From positions 682,001-746,000 of the forward strand of contig NZ_CAKMMG010000001.1 in NCBI RefSeq assembly GCF_927798115.1: a DNA stretch of 64,000 bases, in the 5' to 3' direction. Both the position numbers and the translations under genes were made by a program. The notes under the pieces are model-generated. The model was given only the letters and a program-made list of their open reading frames with translations. It was not told where the DNA came from and ran no database searches. Shown here piece by piece: positions 16,410 through 25,567 of this stretch. The DNA comes from Paenibacillus auburnensis. Its GTDB lineage: Bacteria > Bacillota > Bacilli > Paenibacillales > Paenibacillaceae. Each line of letters begins with the position of its first letter. The stretch's first letter is position 1.

Positions 16410-16835
16410 ATGCGGTTTCTTGAATTTCATATCGGCCAAGTATTTAGAACGAAGTCTTTATCCATAACAAAAGAGAATATTACGAGCTTCGCTTCCGAGT
16501 TTGACCCGCAATATATGCATTTGGATGAAGAAAAAGCCAAGCAGGGCAGATTTAACGGAATCATCGCCTCCGGTATTCAGACCCTTGCGGTGACATTCAA
16601 ACTATGGGTGGAAACAGGCAGCTATGGTGATGATGTTATTGCCGGAACGGCGATGAATAATATTAGATTTCTTAAGCCGGTGTTCCCGGGAGATGAATTA
16701 CATACGGTAGTTGAAGTCATAGATGTAATAGAGAAAAAGAATGAGAACGGGATTGTTACGGTTCGGCTTTCGACCTTCAATCAATCTGATGAAAAGGTAT
16801 TTGAAGGGGAATTATCCGTTCTGGTAAGAAAATAA
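16410..16835 (+). CDS. MaoC-like hot-dog dehydratase
   Basis: A 141-residue single hot-dog domain of the MaoC/(R)-enoyl-CoA hydratase class. The hydratase pattern is present: FASEFDPQYMHLDEEKAKQGRFNGIIASGIQT, in which D-x3-H and the downstream G-x-I-A-S-G segment mark the active site. It probably hydrates enoyl-CoA or a related acyl thioester, but no fatty-acid genes adjoin it. ATG follows GAGGTGA. A strong terminator follows. Confidence 0.86.
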   Translation: MRFLEFHIGQVFRTKSLSITKENITSFASEFDPQYMHLDEEKAKQGRFNGIIASGIQTLAVTFKLWVETGSYGDDVIAGTAMNNIRFLKPVFPGDELHTVVEVIDVIEKKNENGIVTVRLSTFNQSDEKVFEGELSVLVRK

Positions 16836-16856
16836 AGCAGACTCTCTAAGCTCAAT

Positions 16857-16910
16857 AAAACAGCGGCAGCTCAGGACTGTTCCCGGTCTATGGCTCCCGC
16901 TGTTTTATTT
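16857..16910 (+). terminator. Terminator after the MaoC-like gene
   Basis: AAAACAGCGG and CCGCTGTTTT form a 10-bp stem around a ~30-nt loop, followed by ATTTT. Confidence 0.75.
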
Positions 16911-16963
16911 TAAGGGACTAGTTTAATTGTCTTTTTTTTCGCTAGCGCTGTGATTGTGATGCC

Positions 16964-17269
16964 ATGGGCAAGTACGGACTTTCTGTCAGAGGTACTGGAG
17001 AAGGCTATGGAGTTAAGCCGATTTATAATAAAGATCTTAAAACAATTGGAACTCTATAAGATAGATTGCAACCTAATTTTGCAGACATTCCAATTTTAGC
17101 TAATTAATACTTCTTTAAGAAAGATACCAATGGTATTGTAGAATTTGTAACAACCATAGAGGCTAATACATCTTTTCTAGAATACTATAAACCATTATTC
17201 AATAGATCGCTTATTCTTATACCCGGCGGATTTGGTGTTGTGATGGTTTCTGTTCCTGCAATTCCTTGA
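16964..17269 (+). pseudogene. Decayed ORF with two in-frame stops
   Basis: Reading from ATG 16964 to TGA 17269 gives 102 codons in one unbroken frame, interrupted only by two TAA codons. The pieces begin MGKYGLSVRGTGEGYGVK, continue DRLQPNFADIPILAN, and end FVTTIEANTSFLEYYKPL and LILIPGGFGVVMVSVPAIP. The last part looks like real protein sequence. Family not recognised. It lies 19 nt before the propeller gene at 17289 and shares its AT-rich composition, so both may have arrived together. Confidence 0.5.
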
Positions 17270-17288
17270 AGAAAGAAGGGGGAGGTTT

Positions 17289-18455
17289 ATGAGGGAGTTT
17301 AATACCAATGAAGGAATTGGAGGTTTCACTGTTGGTTATTATTCGACTGATAGTGTGCAAGCTACTAATGCAAGTTGGACAAGACAATCTAGATTTGTCG
17401 GTCCATCCAAACCTTCTGTAAAAACTGTTTGTGAAGTCCCTATAGCAGTGAAAGAAAATCATTTTGTGATTAACAATAAAAGAGATTTGTTATTTGGGGG
17501 AGATGGGGAATTTTATAATGTAAATATAGGAGGTAAAATCAATTGGCATTATAAGGATTTACGAAATATTATTGATAGATTCTTTTTTACAAGTCCAATA
17601 ATAATGAAAAGTGGTTATGTTTTATTTGGGACTTCGGGAGCATGGAATTCAAAGGGACATAAAGTAATTGCATTAGATATTAACGGAAATATTGAGTGGG
17701 AGTTCAGTTGCGAAGATGGTGTTTCATCAACTTGTGTTACCGATAGTGAAGGGAATATTTATTTTACTACCTACGGTTCAAAGTTATATTCCATCGATTT
17801 AAAAGGGAACCTCAGGTGGATCTTTCGTTACGAGGCTGAATTTTCATTAACACCCGTTATATCTAAAGATTGTAAAATTTATATTTCGTCTAATGATGAG
17901 TTTATGATGATATTAGATTTATCGGGGAACCTATTAGAAAAATTCGAAATAGGAACGTGTGGGCCGCATTCCTTCCCGGTATTGGATCAACGTGGTAATT
18001 TATATTTCAAAACAAATATGATTGATGATATTCAGTTGATATCATTAGATAGCGTGGGAACAACTAACTGGCTTTTTAGTCCTAAAAGAGGAGATATAAT
18101 TACATCTCCTGCACTAAGTGAAGCGGGATTTATATTTGTAGGGGCCACCTTTTTTCAACTAATTTGTGTTGACTGCGCTGGGACAGAGATGTGGACGACA
18201 GAAGTTGAAGGATTTATGAGCCATCCACCAATAGTAGATGTAAATAGTAATATATATACAGTTAGCTATAAAGAAATTAGAGGTAAAGGTTATTCTTATC
18301 TGCAATCATTTAGTCAAGAAGGCAAAGAAAGTTGGAAAATAAAAATGGAAGGGATTCTAACGCTGCCTGTTCTTAGTTCAGATGGCGAGATAGTTTTATT
18401 GTTAAATAAAACAAGTGGTTGGTCACAACAAACACAAATAATTACAGTAACATAG
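17289..18455 (+). CDS. PQQ-like beta-propeller repeat protein
   Basis: A 388-residue protein made of WD/PQQ-type repeats. At least six blades can be seen, each with a pattern like ALDINGNIEWEF, SIDLKGNLRWIF, ILDLSGNLLEKF or SLDSVGTTNWLF followed by a strand such as GNIYFTT. It resembles BamB/quinoprotein propellers but has no signal peptide and no obvious cofactor residues, so it is probably a cytoplasmic binding scaffold. Codon use is distinctly AT-rich compared with neighbours, suggesting transfer. GTTTATGAG start after GGGGGAGG. Function unknown. Confidence 0.75.
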   Translation: MREFNTNEGIGGFTVGYYSTDSVQATNASWTRQSRFVGPSKPSVKTVCEVPIAVKENHFVINNKRDLLFGGDGEFYNVNIGGKINWHYKDLRNIIDRFFFTSPIIMKSGYVLFGTSGAWNSKGHKVIALDINGNIEWEFSCEDGVSSTCVTDSEGNIYFTTYGSKLYSIDLKGNLRWIFRYEAEFSLTPVISKDCKIYISSNDEFMMILDLSGNLLEKFEIGTCGPHSFPVLDQRGNLYFKTNMIDDIQLISLDSVGTTNWLFSPKRGDIITSPALSEAGFIFVGATFFQLICVDCAGTEMWTTEVEGFMSHPPIVDVNSNIYTVSYKEIRGKGYSYLQSFSQEGKESWKIKMEGILTLPVLSSDGEIVLLLNKTSGWSQQTQIITVT

Positions 18456-18592
18456 AAGATGTTAACAAAGTCTTCAAGAGCGATCATTATTATTGAGGAA
18501 CCAGGTGTTGTATACCGATTCCGGGTCTTCTTTAACGTTTTGTTCCTTACCTTAATCCGTTCCTAATCTCAGACGGTTTACCCGAATTCAAT

Positions 18593-18635
18593 AAAGAGCA
18601 GAGCCTTCCGGTTACCGGAGGGGCTCTGCTCTTTT
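18593..18635. terminator. Bidirectional terminator
   Basis: AAAGAGCAGAGCC and GGCTCTGCTCTTT form a perfect 13-bp stem between convergent genes, with T on one side and A on the other. Confidence 0.8.
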
Positions 18636-18657
18636 GAAATAAGAATATATAGAGTTA

Positions 18658-19143
18658 CTAGTGGTTCATGCCAGCCATTCCGTTAATAATTTCCGGGTTG
18701 ACCATACCAAAAATCATGGCGATATGTGCGACTACCAGGAAACCGCTGATCAGCATAAAGTGCAGCTTCAGCTTGCTCTCCTCCGAACGTTTGCGGGCGA
18801 TCAGGCCCAGGTCCAGCAAAGCTAACGGCAGCAGGAAAAGTACCCCGCTCAAGTAAAAGCCCACCGCTACAACATCAACCCAGGTATGCCATTCACCGTT
18901 CACCGTGAGCGGTACAAATGCAGTCGGGAACAGGTACAGAAACACACCGGTAAAATAAAGACCGGCCAGGATACTGCATACCCGGTTGAATGCTCTCAGC
19001 GGTCCGTTTAGTTTTTTGGTGAACAAAATAATAAACTCAGTGACTGTAATCGTCTCCGCAAAAATAACGGGAATCGCCATAAATAAAATCAGATTCCATG
19101 GCTGGTTGTCCGCAAGCAGGGACATGTAGTGTGTCATGGTCAT
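18658..19143 (-). CDS. DUF6803-like membrane protein
   Basis: A 161-residue protein with four predicted transmembrane segments (about residues 15-37, 55-78, 85-108 and 128-150) and a short His/Met-containing tail (GMAGMNH). The opening HYMSLLADNQPWNLILFMAIPV resembles proteins annotated DUF6803; function unknown. The Met/His end could bind copper or another metal, which is speculation. ATG lies 7 nt after GGAGG. Monocistronic and convergent with the propeller gene. Confidence 0.7.
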   Translation of the reverse strand: MTMTHYMSLLADNQPWNLILFMAIPVIFAETITVTEFIILFTKKLNGPLRAFNRVCSILAGLYFTGVFLYLFPTAFVPLTVNGEWHTWVDVVAVGFYLSGVLFLLPLALLDLGLIARKRSEESKLKLHFMLISGFLVVAHIAMIFGMVNPEIINGMAGMNH

Positions 19144-19293
19144 GTTACATCCTCCAATAGCAAATTAGCTTACTCTCAGATCTTAGTCGATAACTATGTG
19201 GAATGTATGTAGAAACGGGGGTATGATTGAACAAGCTGTGAAGTGAAGCTAGATGGAGTTCAAAGTAATGAATTTTGAGGGGGGCAGGTCGAA

Positions 19294-19989
19294 ATGAGCG
19301 GAAAGCTGAAGAGTATTTTATTTGATTTGGACGGGACCTTAACCGACCCGAAAGAGGGAATTACCCGATGTGTCGAATATGCTTTGAACAAGTTCGGTAT
19401 TGAGGTAGATCATCTGGATCTGCTGCTCCCGTATATCGGGCCGCCGCTGTATGATTCGTTTGTGCAAATTCAGGGATTACCCGAGGAACAGGCGGCTCAG
19501 GCAGTAGTTTATTACCGTGAACGCTACAGCACTATAGGGATGTTTGAAAATAGTGTCATACCCGGTATTCCGCAACTGCTGGAAACACTACAGGGAATGG
19601 GATACACGTTATACGTTGCTACTTCGAAACCAACTGTATTCGCCGAAGAAATTCTCCGGCATTACGGGCTGGACGGATACTTTAAGCATGTCGCAGGCAG
19701 TAATCTGGATGGTACACGCTCCAAGAAGCGTGAGGTGATCCAGTATGTGCTGGAACAGAATGTCATAGCTCCGGAAGAGGCTCTGATGATCGGGGACAGG
19801 GAGCATGATATTATCGGGGCAAAAGGCTGCGGCGTAGCCTCTGTCGGTGTATTGTTCGGCTATGGTTCGGAGGAGGAGTTGTCCAGTAGCGGCGCGGATT
19901 ATATTGCTTCCACCGTAGAAGAGATTCAGGAGATTATTTCACGTATTGGTGTTTTGGCTGGCGGGGAATGGCTTCGGACAATAAACTAA
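19294..19989 (+). CDS. HAD-family hydrolase (phosphoglycolate phosphatase-like)
   Basis: A 231-residue HAD phosphatase of the Gph/PpaX type. Motif I is DLDGT with both nucleophile and acid Asp (residues ~11-15), motif II ATSKP, motif III Lys in SKKREV, motif IV GDREHDIIGA. The helical cap lies at ~20-85. It hydrolyses a small phosphorylated metabolite; the substrate cannot be read from sequence. ATG follows GAGGGGGG. It ends 15 nt before the thrS promoter. Confidence 0.87.
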   Translation: MSGKLKSILFDLDGTLTDPKEGITRCVEYALNKFGIEVDHLDLLLPYIGPPLYDSFVQIQGLPEEQAAQAVVYYRERYSTIGMFENSVIPGIPQLLETLQGMGYTLYVATSKPTVFAEEILRHYGLDGYFKHVAGSNLDGTRSKKREVIQYVLEQNVIAPEEALMIGDREHDIIGAKGCGVASVGVLFGYGSEEELSSSGADYIASTVEEIQEIISRIGVLAGGEWLRTIN

Positions 19990-20004
19990 TTTTAACATTT
20001 GCTC

Positions 20005-20034
20005 TTGACTTTTCGGAGGGCGGTTCAGTATTAT
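20005..20034 (+). promoter_or_regulatory. Sigma-A promoter of the thrS leader
   Basis: TTGACT (20005-20010) and TATTAT (20029-20034) with an 18-bp spacer, immediately before the T-box leader. Confidence 0.7.
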
Positions 20035-20040
20035 GTAACC

Positions 20041-20350
20041 AGCAACACCATATCCAAGGCATTGACCAAAGACATGATATCCTTCAAGGACTGACCAGAG
20101 AGAGAAGTGATTGGTGAGAGCTTCTTACAGAGACCGGCCGGATGTTACCCCTTTGCAGCCGTGGCACTGAACCCTCCCTGCTGTTAGGGCGGCTGTAAAT
20201 GCCACCGACTTATCCCCGATACCGGATACCATGAGGATTATGCGACTTTACTTCCGTCTAACAGCAGGGGGTTGTAACAGCGCAGGTCAAACTAGGGTGG
20301 AACCACGAGCTGAACGCACTCGTCCCTTTTCGGGAGAGATGCGTTTTTTT
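20041..20350 (+). promoter_or_regulatory. T-box leader, threonine specific
   Basis: A ~310-nt leader before threonyl-tRNA synthetase. The conserved T-box AGGGTGGAACCACG lies at 20294-20307, and Stem I shows AGAGA and the GGTGAGA distal-loop motif near 20099-20120. An ACC triplet at 20147-20149 is the likely specifier codon (Thr). The terminator arms AACGCACTCGTCCC and GGGAGAGATGCGTT (20313-20345) are followed by a T run. Uncharged tRNA-Thr should stabilise the antiterminator and switch the gene on. It fills the 398-nt gap before thrS. Confidence 0.93.
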
Positions 20351-20387
20351 GCGTTCAATACCACTTGAAGAGATGGAGGCCACAATC

Positions 20388-22301
20388 ATGGAGATCAATG
20401 TAACACTACCGGATGGAAACGTTAAGAGGTATTCGTATAACACCGAAATTAGTGCAATAGCTGAATCTATAAGTCCCAGTCTGAAGAAAAATGCGGTTGC
20501 AGGTAAAATAAACGGCAAACTCGTGGACCTTCATTACCCGGTTGCACATGACAGCCGGCTTGAAATCGTGCTCCTGGATAGCAAAGAGGGCCAGGACATT
20601 CACAGACACAGCACAGCCCATCTGTTGGCTCAGGCTATTAAACGCATATATGGCGGCAAGAATGTTAAGCTTGGCATCGGTCCGGTGATTGAAGACGGGT
20701 TCTACTATGATATTGATATCGAGCAGCCATTGTCTAGCGAGGATCTGGCGGCAATTGAACTGGAGATGCAACGGATCATTAAGGAGAATCTGCCGATTGT
20801 CCGCCGGGAAGTCAGCCGGGAAGAGGCGGTTGCCCTGTTCGAAAACCTTGAAGAACCGCTTAAGCTGGAGCTGATTCACGATCTGCCCGAAGATGCTGCT
20901 ATCAGTATTTATGATCAGGGTGATTTCTCGGATTTGTGCCGGGGGCCGCATCTGGCTTCAACTGGCCAAATTAAAGTATTTAAGCTCATGAGTGTAGCCG
21001 GAGCTTACTGGCGCGGGGATTCGAATAACAAGATGCTTCAGCGGATTTATGGCGTCTCGTTCCTAAAAAAAGCGCAGCTCGAAGAGCATTTGCATATGCT
21101 CGAAGAAGCGAAGAAGCGTGATCACCGCAAGCTGGGTAAAGAGCTGGAGCTGTTCATGTTCTCCGAAGAATCCCCGGGAATGCCGTTTTACCTGCCAAAA
21201 GGGATGATCATCCGCACAGAGCTGGAGGATTTCAGCCGCAGACTCCAGCGGGAACGGGCATACAGCGAAGTCCGCACACCGCTGATGATGAACAACCGGC
21301 TGTGGGAGCAGTCCGGACACTACGATCATTACAAGGACGATATGTATTTCACACATGTGGATGAGGCGAAGTTTGCGCTGAAGCCGATGAACTGTCCAGG
21401 ACATATGCTGATCTTCAAAAACAGCCGTCACTCCTACCGGGAGCTGCCGATCCGCCTAGCCGAATTCGGGCAGGTGCACCGTAATGAATCTTCCGGGTCC
21501 TTGAACGGGATGATGCGTGTCCGTACTTTCTGCCAGGATGATGCCCATTTATTCGTCCTGCCGGAGCAGATTGAAGCAGAAATCGGGCAGGTGCTGGATC
21601 TGATCGATCACATCTATAACGTATTCGGCTTCGAATACAAGGTCGAGTTATCCACTCGTCCGGAGGATTATATGGGAGAAGAAAGTCTCTGGGATCAGGC
21701 CGAAGCGGCGCTGGAAATGGTGCTTCAGAACCGTGGCATCCCCTACCGGATTAATCCGGGAGACGGCGCCTTCTACGGGCCAAAGATTGATTTTCACATT
21801 CTGGATGCGCTGAAGAGAAGCTGGCAGTGCGGAACAGTACAGCTGGATTTCCAGATGCCGGAGAAATTTGACCTGACTTACATCGGTGAAGACGGTCAGA
21901 AACACCGGCCAGTCGTCATTCACCGGGCGGTGTACGGTTCGATCGACCGGTTCATTGGAATTCTCACAGAGCATTTCAGCGGGGCTTTTCCGGTATGGCT
22001 GTCTCCGGTGCAAGCCAAGCTGCTGCCTGTTTCCGGGAATCATGCAGACTATGCCTTCCAAGTGAAGCAGGCACTGGCGTCCGCCGGAATCCGGGCTGAG
22101 GTGGATGACCGCAACGAGAAGCTTGGCCTGAAGATCCGTGAAGCCCAGCTTGAAAAGGTTCCGTATATGCTCGTCCTTGGTGATAATGAGCAGAAATCCG
22201 CTACAGTCTCCGTTAGAAAACGTGCTGCGGGCGATGCCGGGACAATGAGTATAGAAGAGATTGTCCGTCAGATTGCTGTTGAGATTGCTGATAGAAGTTA
22301 A
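20388..22301 (+). CDS. thrS: Threonyl-tRNA synthetase
   Basis: A 637-residue class II synthetase with the full four-part architecture: TGS domain (1-~62), editing domain with HSTAH (~70-75) and the second metal-site Cys/His in CRGPH, catalytic core (~240-530; MNCPGHM with the zinc Cys, then motif 2 FGQVHRNESSGSLNGMMRVR), and C-terminal anticodon-binding domain. It charges tRNA-Thr and clears Ser-tRNA-Thr. ATG 20388 with GGAGG is chosen over an upstream GTG that lies inside the terminator. Control is by the T-box leader. Confidence 0.97.
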   Translation: MEINVTLPDGNVKRYSYNTEISAIAESISPSLKKNAVAGKINGKLVDLHYPVAHDSRLEIVLLDSKEGQDIHRHSTAHLLAQAIKRIYGGKNVKLGIGPVIEDGFYYDIDIEQPLSSEDLAAIELEMQRIIKENLPIVRREVSREEAVALFENLEEPLKLELIHDLPEDAAISIYDQGDFSDLCRGPHLASTGQIKVFKLMSVAGAYWRGDSNNKMLQRIYGVSFLKKAQLEEHLHMLEEAKKRDHRKLGKELELFMFSEESPGMPFYLPKGMIIRTELEDFSRRLQRERAYSEVRTPLMMNNRLWEQSGHYDHYKDDMYFTHVDEAKFALKPMNCPGHMLIFKNSRHSYRELPIRLAEFGQVHRNESSGSLNGMMRVRTFCQDDAHLFVLPEQIEAEIGQVLDLIDHIYNVFGFEYKVELSTRPEDYMGEESLWDQAEAALEMVLQNRGIPYRINPGDGAFYGPKIDFHILDALKRSWQCGTVQLDFQMPEKFDLTYIGEDGQKHRPVVIHRAVYGSIDRFIGILTEHFSGAFPVWLSPVQAKLLPVSGNHADYAFQVKQALASAGIRAEVDDRNEKLGLKIREAQLEKVPYMLVLGDNEQKSATVSVRKRAAGDAGTMSIEEIVRQIAVEIADRS

Positions 22302-22330
22302 TTGTTCCTACATTAAAATGTATCAAGATG

Positions 22331-22367
22331 AACAGCTCCGTTTTTACATAAACGGGGCTGTTTTTTT
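22331..22367 (+). terminator. Terminator after thrS
   Basis: AACAGCTCCGTTT and AAACGGGGCTGTT arms (one mismatch/wobble) around TTACAT, then seven T. Confidence 0.8.
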
Positions 22368-22462
22368 ATAGAAATATGGCAGACAGTGAGGGCGGGATAT
22401 CTTATAATCTATTAGGAAGTACGCTTAAGAGCGTGATTAATCAGAATATAGGAGGCAGCTTC

Positions 22463-23065
22463 GTGATCTCGGACAACATTAGACAACTGAACGGTACATT
22501 TATTAAAATGGTTCCTATGGAAGCAGCACATAAGGCAGAGTTGACCTCCATACTGAACAATCCGCAAATTTGGGAGTTCACCTGGAGGAAAATAGCCTCC
22601 GCCGGTGAAGTAGAGCAGCTGATTGATACAGCACTTACGGGTAAAGAGAAGGGGCATGACCTGCCTTATGTGATGATTGATCTTTCGACTGGCAGAATCG
22701 CCGGCACTTCACGGATTATGCATATCGACCGGACTCACAGGAATGCAGAAATCGGCTGTACCTGGATCTCTCCAGACTACTGGAGAACTCCGGTTAATAC
22801 GGAGGCCAAAGCGCTGCTGCTGCAGCACTGCTTCGAGCACCTGGAGCTGATCCGGGTCAATTTCACGATTGTCGGTGACAATCTGAGATCCCAACGAGCT
22901 ATCGAACGGATTGGTGCGGTAAAAGAAGGCGTCCTGCGGAAACACCGGATCACTTCAGGGGGGGCTGTGCTGAATAATGTGCTGTACAGCATCATTGATG
23001 AAGAGTGGCCTGCGGTAAAGGCGAATTTACATTATCTGCTGCATGAGAAATACATCAGGCAGTAA
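22463..23065 (+). CDS. GNAT acetyltransferase (RimJ/RimL-like)
   Basis: A 200-residue GNAT protein. The fold is indicated by IAGTSRIMHIDRTHRNAEIGCTWISP and, for the acetyl-CoA site, VGDNLRSQRAIERIGAVKEGVLRKH, the pattern of the RimJ/RimL subgroup that acetylates protein N-termini or small molecules. GTG at 22463, 7 nt after AGGAGG, is a far better start than the ATG at 22376, which has no SD. A terminator follows at 23093. Confidence 0.86.
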   Translation: MISDNIRQLNGTFIKMVPMEAAHKAELTSILNNPQIWEFTWRKIASAGEVEQLIDTALTGKEKGHDLPYVMIDLSTGRIAGTSRIMHIDRTHRNAEIGCTWISPDYWRTPVNTEAKALLLQHCFEHLELIRVNFTIVGDNLRSQRAIERIGAVKEGVLRKHRITSGGAVLNNVLYSIIDEEWPAVKANLHYLLHEKYIRQ

Positions 23066-23092
23066 TCGATGCTGCGTTTAATAATAGAAGCA

Positions 23093-23117
23093 AGAGCCAC
23101 CGATCGGCTCTTTTTTT
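23093..23117 (+). terminator. Terminator after the GNAT gene
   Basis: AGAGCC and GGCTCT flank ACCGATC, followed by T. Confidence 0.75.
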
Positions 23118-23185
23118 ATGCCTGTTTAATTGATATAATAGAAACATATATTCCCCGATAACAATAACTTATCAGTATCACCCAG

Positions 23186-23218
23186 CCCATATTTCACCCT
23201 GCATGGGGTAAATATGGG
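23186..23218. other. Stable hairpin upstream of the SMC operon
   Basis: CCCATATTTCACCC and GGGGTAAATATGGG pair over 14 positions with two mismatches around TGCAT. It is followed by TTTGTG rather than a clean T run, and lies 71 nt before the first gene. It could be a weak terminator, an operator or a leader structure. Confidence 0.45.
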
Positions 23219-23288
23219 TTTGTGTTATTTATTCGGGATTCCTAAGATGATGCTAGACTATGACTTGATGGCGAGGTAGGCATTAGAT

Positions 23289-24797
23289 ATGAACTGGACG
23301 GATTTTGGTGAACGGAATAAACGGCTCAATCCCCTATGGAGCCTTGGTGCAGGCATGAATCTCGGTGAACTGCAGCCTTATAAGGAGATGATTGCGCTCA
23401 GCGTGCTGCTGCAGGTCTACTACCTGGAGCTGGAATCGAACGAGCAGCGGTCTAAAGAAGATATCATCGCTCTTGCATGGAGTTCATTGGAACGCTTCAA
23501 TATTGCCAGGCTAGGCACGACTGAATCGGTGGAACGGCTGGTCGACGGATTGCTGTGGAGCGGCAGCGGCGGTGATTTTGAAGCGGTGTATTATAACGAC
23601 CACACCCGGCAGATGACGGTGCAGAAATACAAATACTTCACGGTTGACGAGGATGCAACCCGAAGCAGCTGGGAAGAGAATGGTACTACCATTTACAGGC
23701 TCTCCGAATATGCATTAGAGCTGATCTTCATGAGCCATGAGATCATCGATGAATTTCAGATCAGCATTAAGCTGCTGGAGATACAGATGCATATTAAGCA
23801 TGGCCGTGTAACCCGGGCGATGCAGGATGTGAATGAACTCATTTCGCGTGTACGGAAGATGACCCAGCAGCAGCAGGAATACCGCAGCGCTTTGCGCCGC
23901 AATCCGAAGCATATTTTCAGCGAATATGGCGTGATGCGGCATCAGCGGTTGGAGGAGATTAACCAGCAGTTTGACGAAGAACGTAAACACTTCGATAATA
24001 TTCACCGCTCGCTGGCCCGGCTGGCCAATGACGAGAAGGATGTAATCGACTTTAACGAGCTGCGTCTGCTGTCCGAACGTGTGGAGCTCTCGCGTAAAGT
24101 GCATGATGAGCTGGCTGAGGTCGTCCTGAGTATTTTTGAAGCCGAGACGAACTTAAGACTGAATTTCCCGGAGCTGTTCTGGGGAGCCGCAGGCTTTAAT
24201 TTCCGGACGAATGTCTGGGAGGAATGGGTGAAGAGTGAGGGCCTTCCCGGAGGGGACAGCCTGGAACTCCTGGTCAGCGGGCTGTTTGCGCCGCATCAGG
24301 ACTTCATCTATCCTCTTGCCTGGGCTTGGGAGGAGCAGGATGTCGGCTTTTTGCCGGAAGATTTGTTTGATGAGCCGGAGGATGAAGGAGAAGAGCAGGA
24401 GGCTCCTTATGTTCCGAAGTCGATCCCGTGGGCTAAGGTCTCTGAGCTATGGCTTCCTGTATTTACGGAGCTGGCTGAAGCAGGGCGGTTTACATTCTCA
24501 GCAGAGGCTTTCCCGGTAGAGGCCAAGCTGCAATGGGCAAGGACGCCGGATGCCGTCGACCTATGGGTACAGTTTTTTCACACGGAGATTAGGGTTCAAG
24601 AGCTTGGAGCAGACAGCCCGGGCGGGACGGACGAATGCCAGCAGTTAATCCAGCATCTACTCGCAGAACATCCTGAGCTGGAGGTACTGCGTGGCAAAGT
24701 ACTTAGAACAACAATTGACCGAGAACAGCGGAATGAAGCCGTCAGATGGCCTGGGCTGGAAATGAGCCCTTATACCATGACTATAGTACAGAGATGA
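23289..24797 (+). CDS. MukF/JetA-like kleisin of an SMC complex
   Basis: A 502-residue acidic protein. Its N-terminal ~150 residues look winged-helix-like (ALSVLLQVYYLELES and EDIIALAWSSLERF). A central helical region (~155-320) has heptad-like stretches such as MTQQQQEYRSALRRNPKH and RLEEINQQFDEERKHFDNI. The acidic C-terminal part contains DEPEDEGEEQEA. In this position, before a MukE-sized and a MukB-like gene, it matches the kleisin (MukF/MksF/JetA) of Wadjet-type or MukBEF-type condensins. Assignment rests mainly on gene order and size. Confidence 0.7.
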   Translation: MNWTDFGERNKRLNPLWSLGAGMNLGELQPYKEMIALSVLLQVYYLELESNEQRSKEDIIALAWSSLERFNIARLGTTESVERLVDGLLWSGSGGDFEAVYYNDHTRQMTVQKYKYFTVDEDATRSSWEENGTTIYRLSEYALELIFMSHEIIDEFQISIKLLEIQMHIKHGRVTRAMQDVNELISRVRKMTQQQQEYRSALRRNPKHIFSEYGVMRHQRLEEINQQFDEERKHFDNIHRSLARLANDEKDVIDFNELRLLSERVELSRKVHDELAEVVLSIFEAETNLRLNFPELFWGAAGFNFRTNVWEEWVKSEGLPGGDSLELLVSGLFAPHQDFIYPLAWAWEEQDVGFLPEDLFDEPEDEGEEQEAPYVPKSIPWAKVSELWLPVFTELAEAGRFTFSAEAFPVEAKLQWARTPDAVDLWVQFFHTEIRVQELGADSPGGTDECQQLIQHLLAEHPELEVLRGKVLRTTIDREQRNEAVRWPGLEMSPYTMTIVQR

Positions 24798-24808
24798 GAG
24801 GTTAGAGC

Positions 24809-25567
24809 ATGAGCTATTCATTAGAACAATTACAGATGGCCTCCCGGCTGTTTTTTGATCTGCTTCGCCGGAAAGTAATTTCACTTGATGATCCTGCCGC
24901 GGCGGAATGCCTGCAGGATACGGGGGCTTACGATGCCCTGCAGTATCTGGCTAAAGAGGGAGGTTGCCGGATCATGAATTCCGGACACCGCCTGCATCTG
25001 TTGGTGAATCCGCTCGGCTCGGGATTTGCCACCAACTTCACCCAGCTGCGGAACAAATACTCAAGGGTTGAGCGTAAAACCCATCTACATATTATCAACG
25101 TCATTATTCTGGTATTTCTGGCGGAGATGGATCAGGACGAGCAGCATTTCAAGCCCGGACAGGACAGCATGTCCTATATTCAGATTGCTGACCAGGTATC
25201 TTCATTGTTTCAGTCATGGAATGACATGGATGAAGACGGGACGTTCAGCAAACAGTGGCGTCTGGATATACAGGCGATGTACAAGGTATGGACCAGTCTT
25301 TATATGCAGACTAAGAGCCAGGAGGACGGAGACTCTTTATCCAGAGGGTACGGCTCGCGGATCGGTTTGATCCATGAAGGCATGAAGCTGCTGGAGGATG
25401 AGCATCTGGTATTCATTTCTGAGAATGAGAAGCGGATTTTCCCGCGCGAAGAATTGTATGAACGAATGCGGTACCTGTATCACGATGTTGACCGTTATAA
25501 GGAACTGAAAGCTTTGATCGGCCGGACCTTGACGGAGAAAGAAGGGGAAGCCCATGCCGCGCATTGA
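24809..25567 (+). CDS. MukE/JetB-like subunit (DUF6063-like)
   Basis: A 252-residue protein, mostly helical, with winged-helix-type segments; I believe it belongs to the DUF6063 group found beside JetA/JetC-like proteins. Its size and its place between the kleisin-like and SMC-like genes fit the MukE/MksE/JetB accessory subunit that binds the kleisin. It starts 12 nt after the previous stop and overlaps the next gene by 14 nt, so the three are translated as one operon. No enzymatic motif is visible. Confidence 0.68.
   Translation: MSYSLEQLQMASRLFFDLLRRKVISLDDPAAAECLQDTGAYDALQYLAKEGGCRIMNSGHRLHLLVNPLGSGFATNFTQLRNKYSRVERKTHLHIINVIILVFLAEMDQDEQHFKPGQDSMSYIQIADQVSSLFQSWNDMDEDGTFSKQWRLDIQAMYKVWTSLYMQTKSQEDGDSLSRGYGSRIGLIHEGMKLLEDEHLVFISENEKRIFPREELYERMRYLYHDVDRYKELKALIGRTLTEKEGEAHAAH

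Noticed and set aside
20349..20387. Upstream GTG start for thrS
   Set aside because: It lies inside the T-box terminator, and GGAGG precedes ATG 20388.
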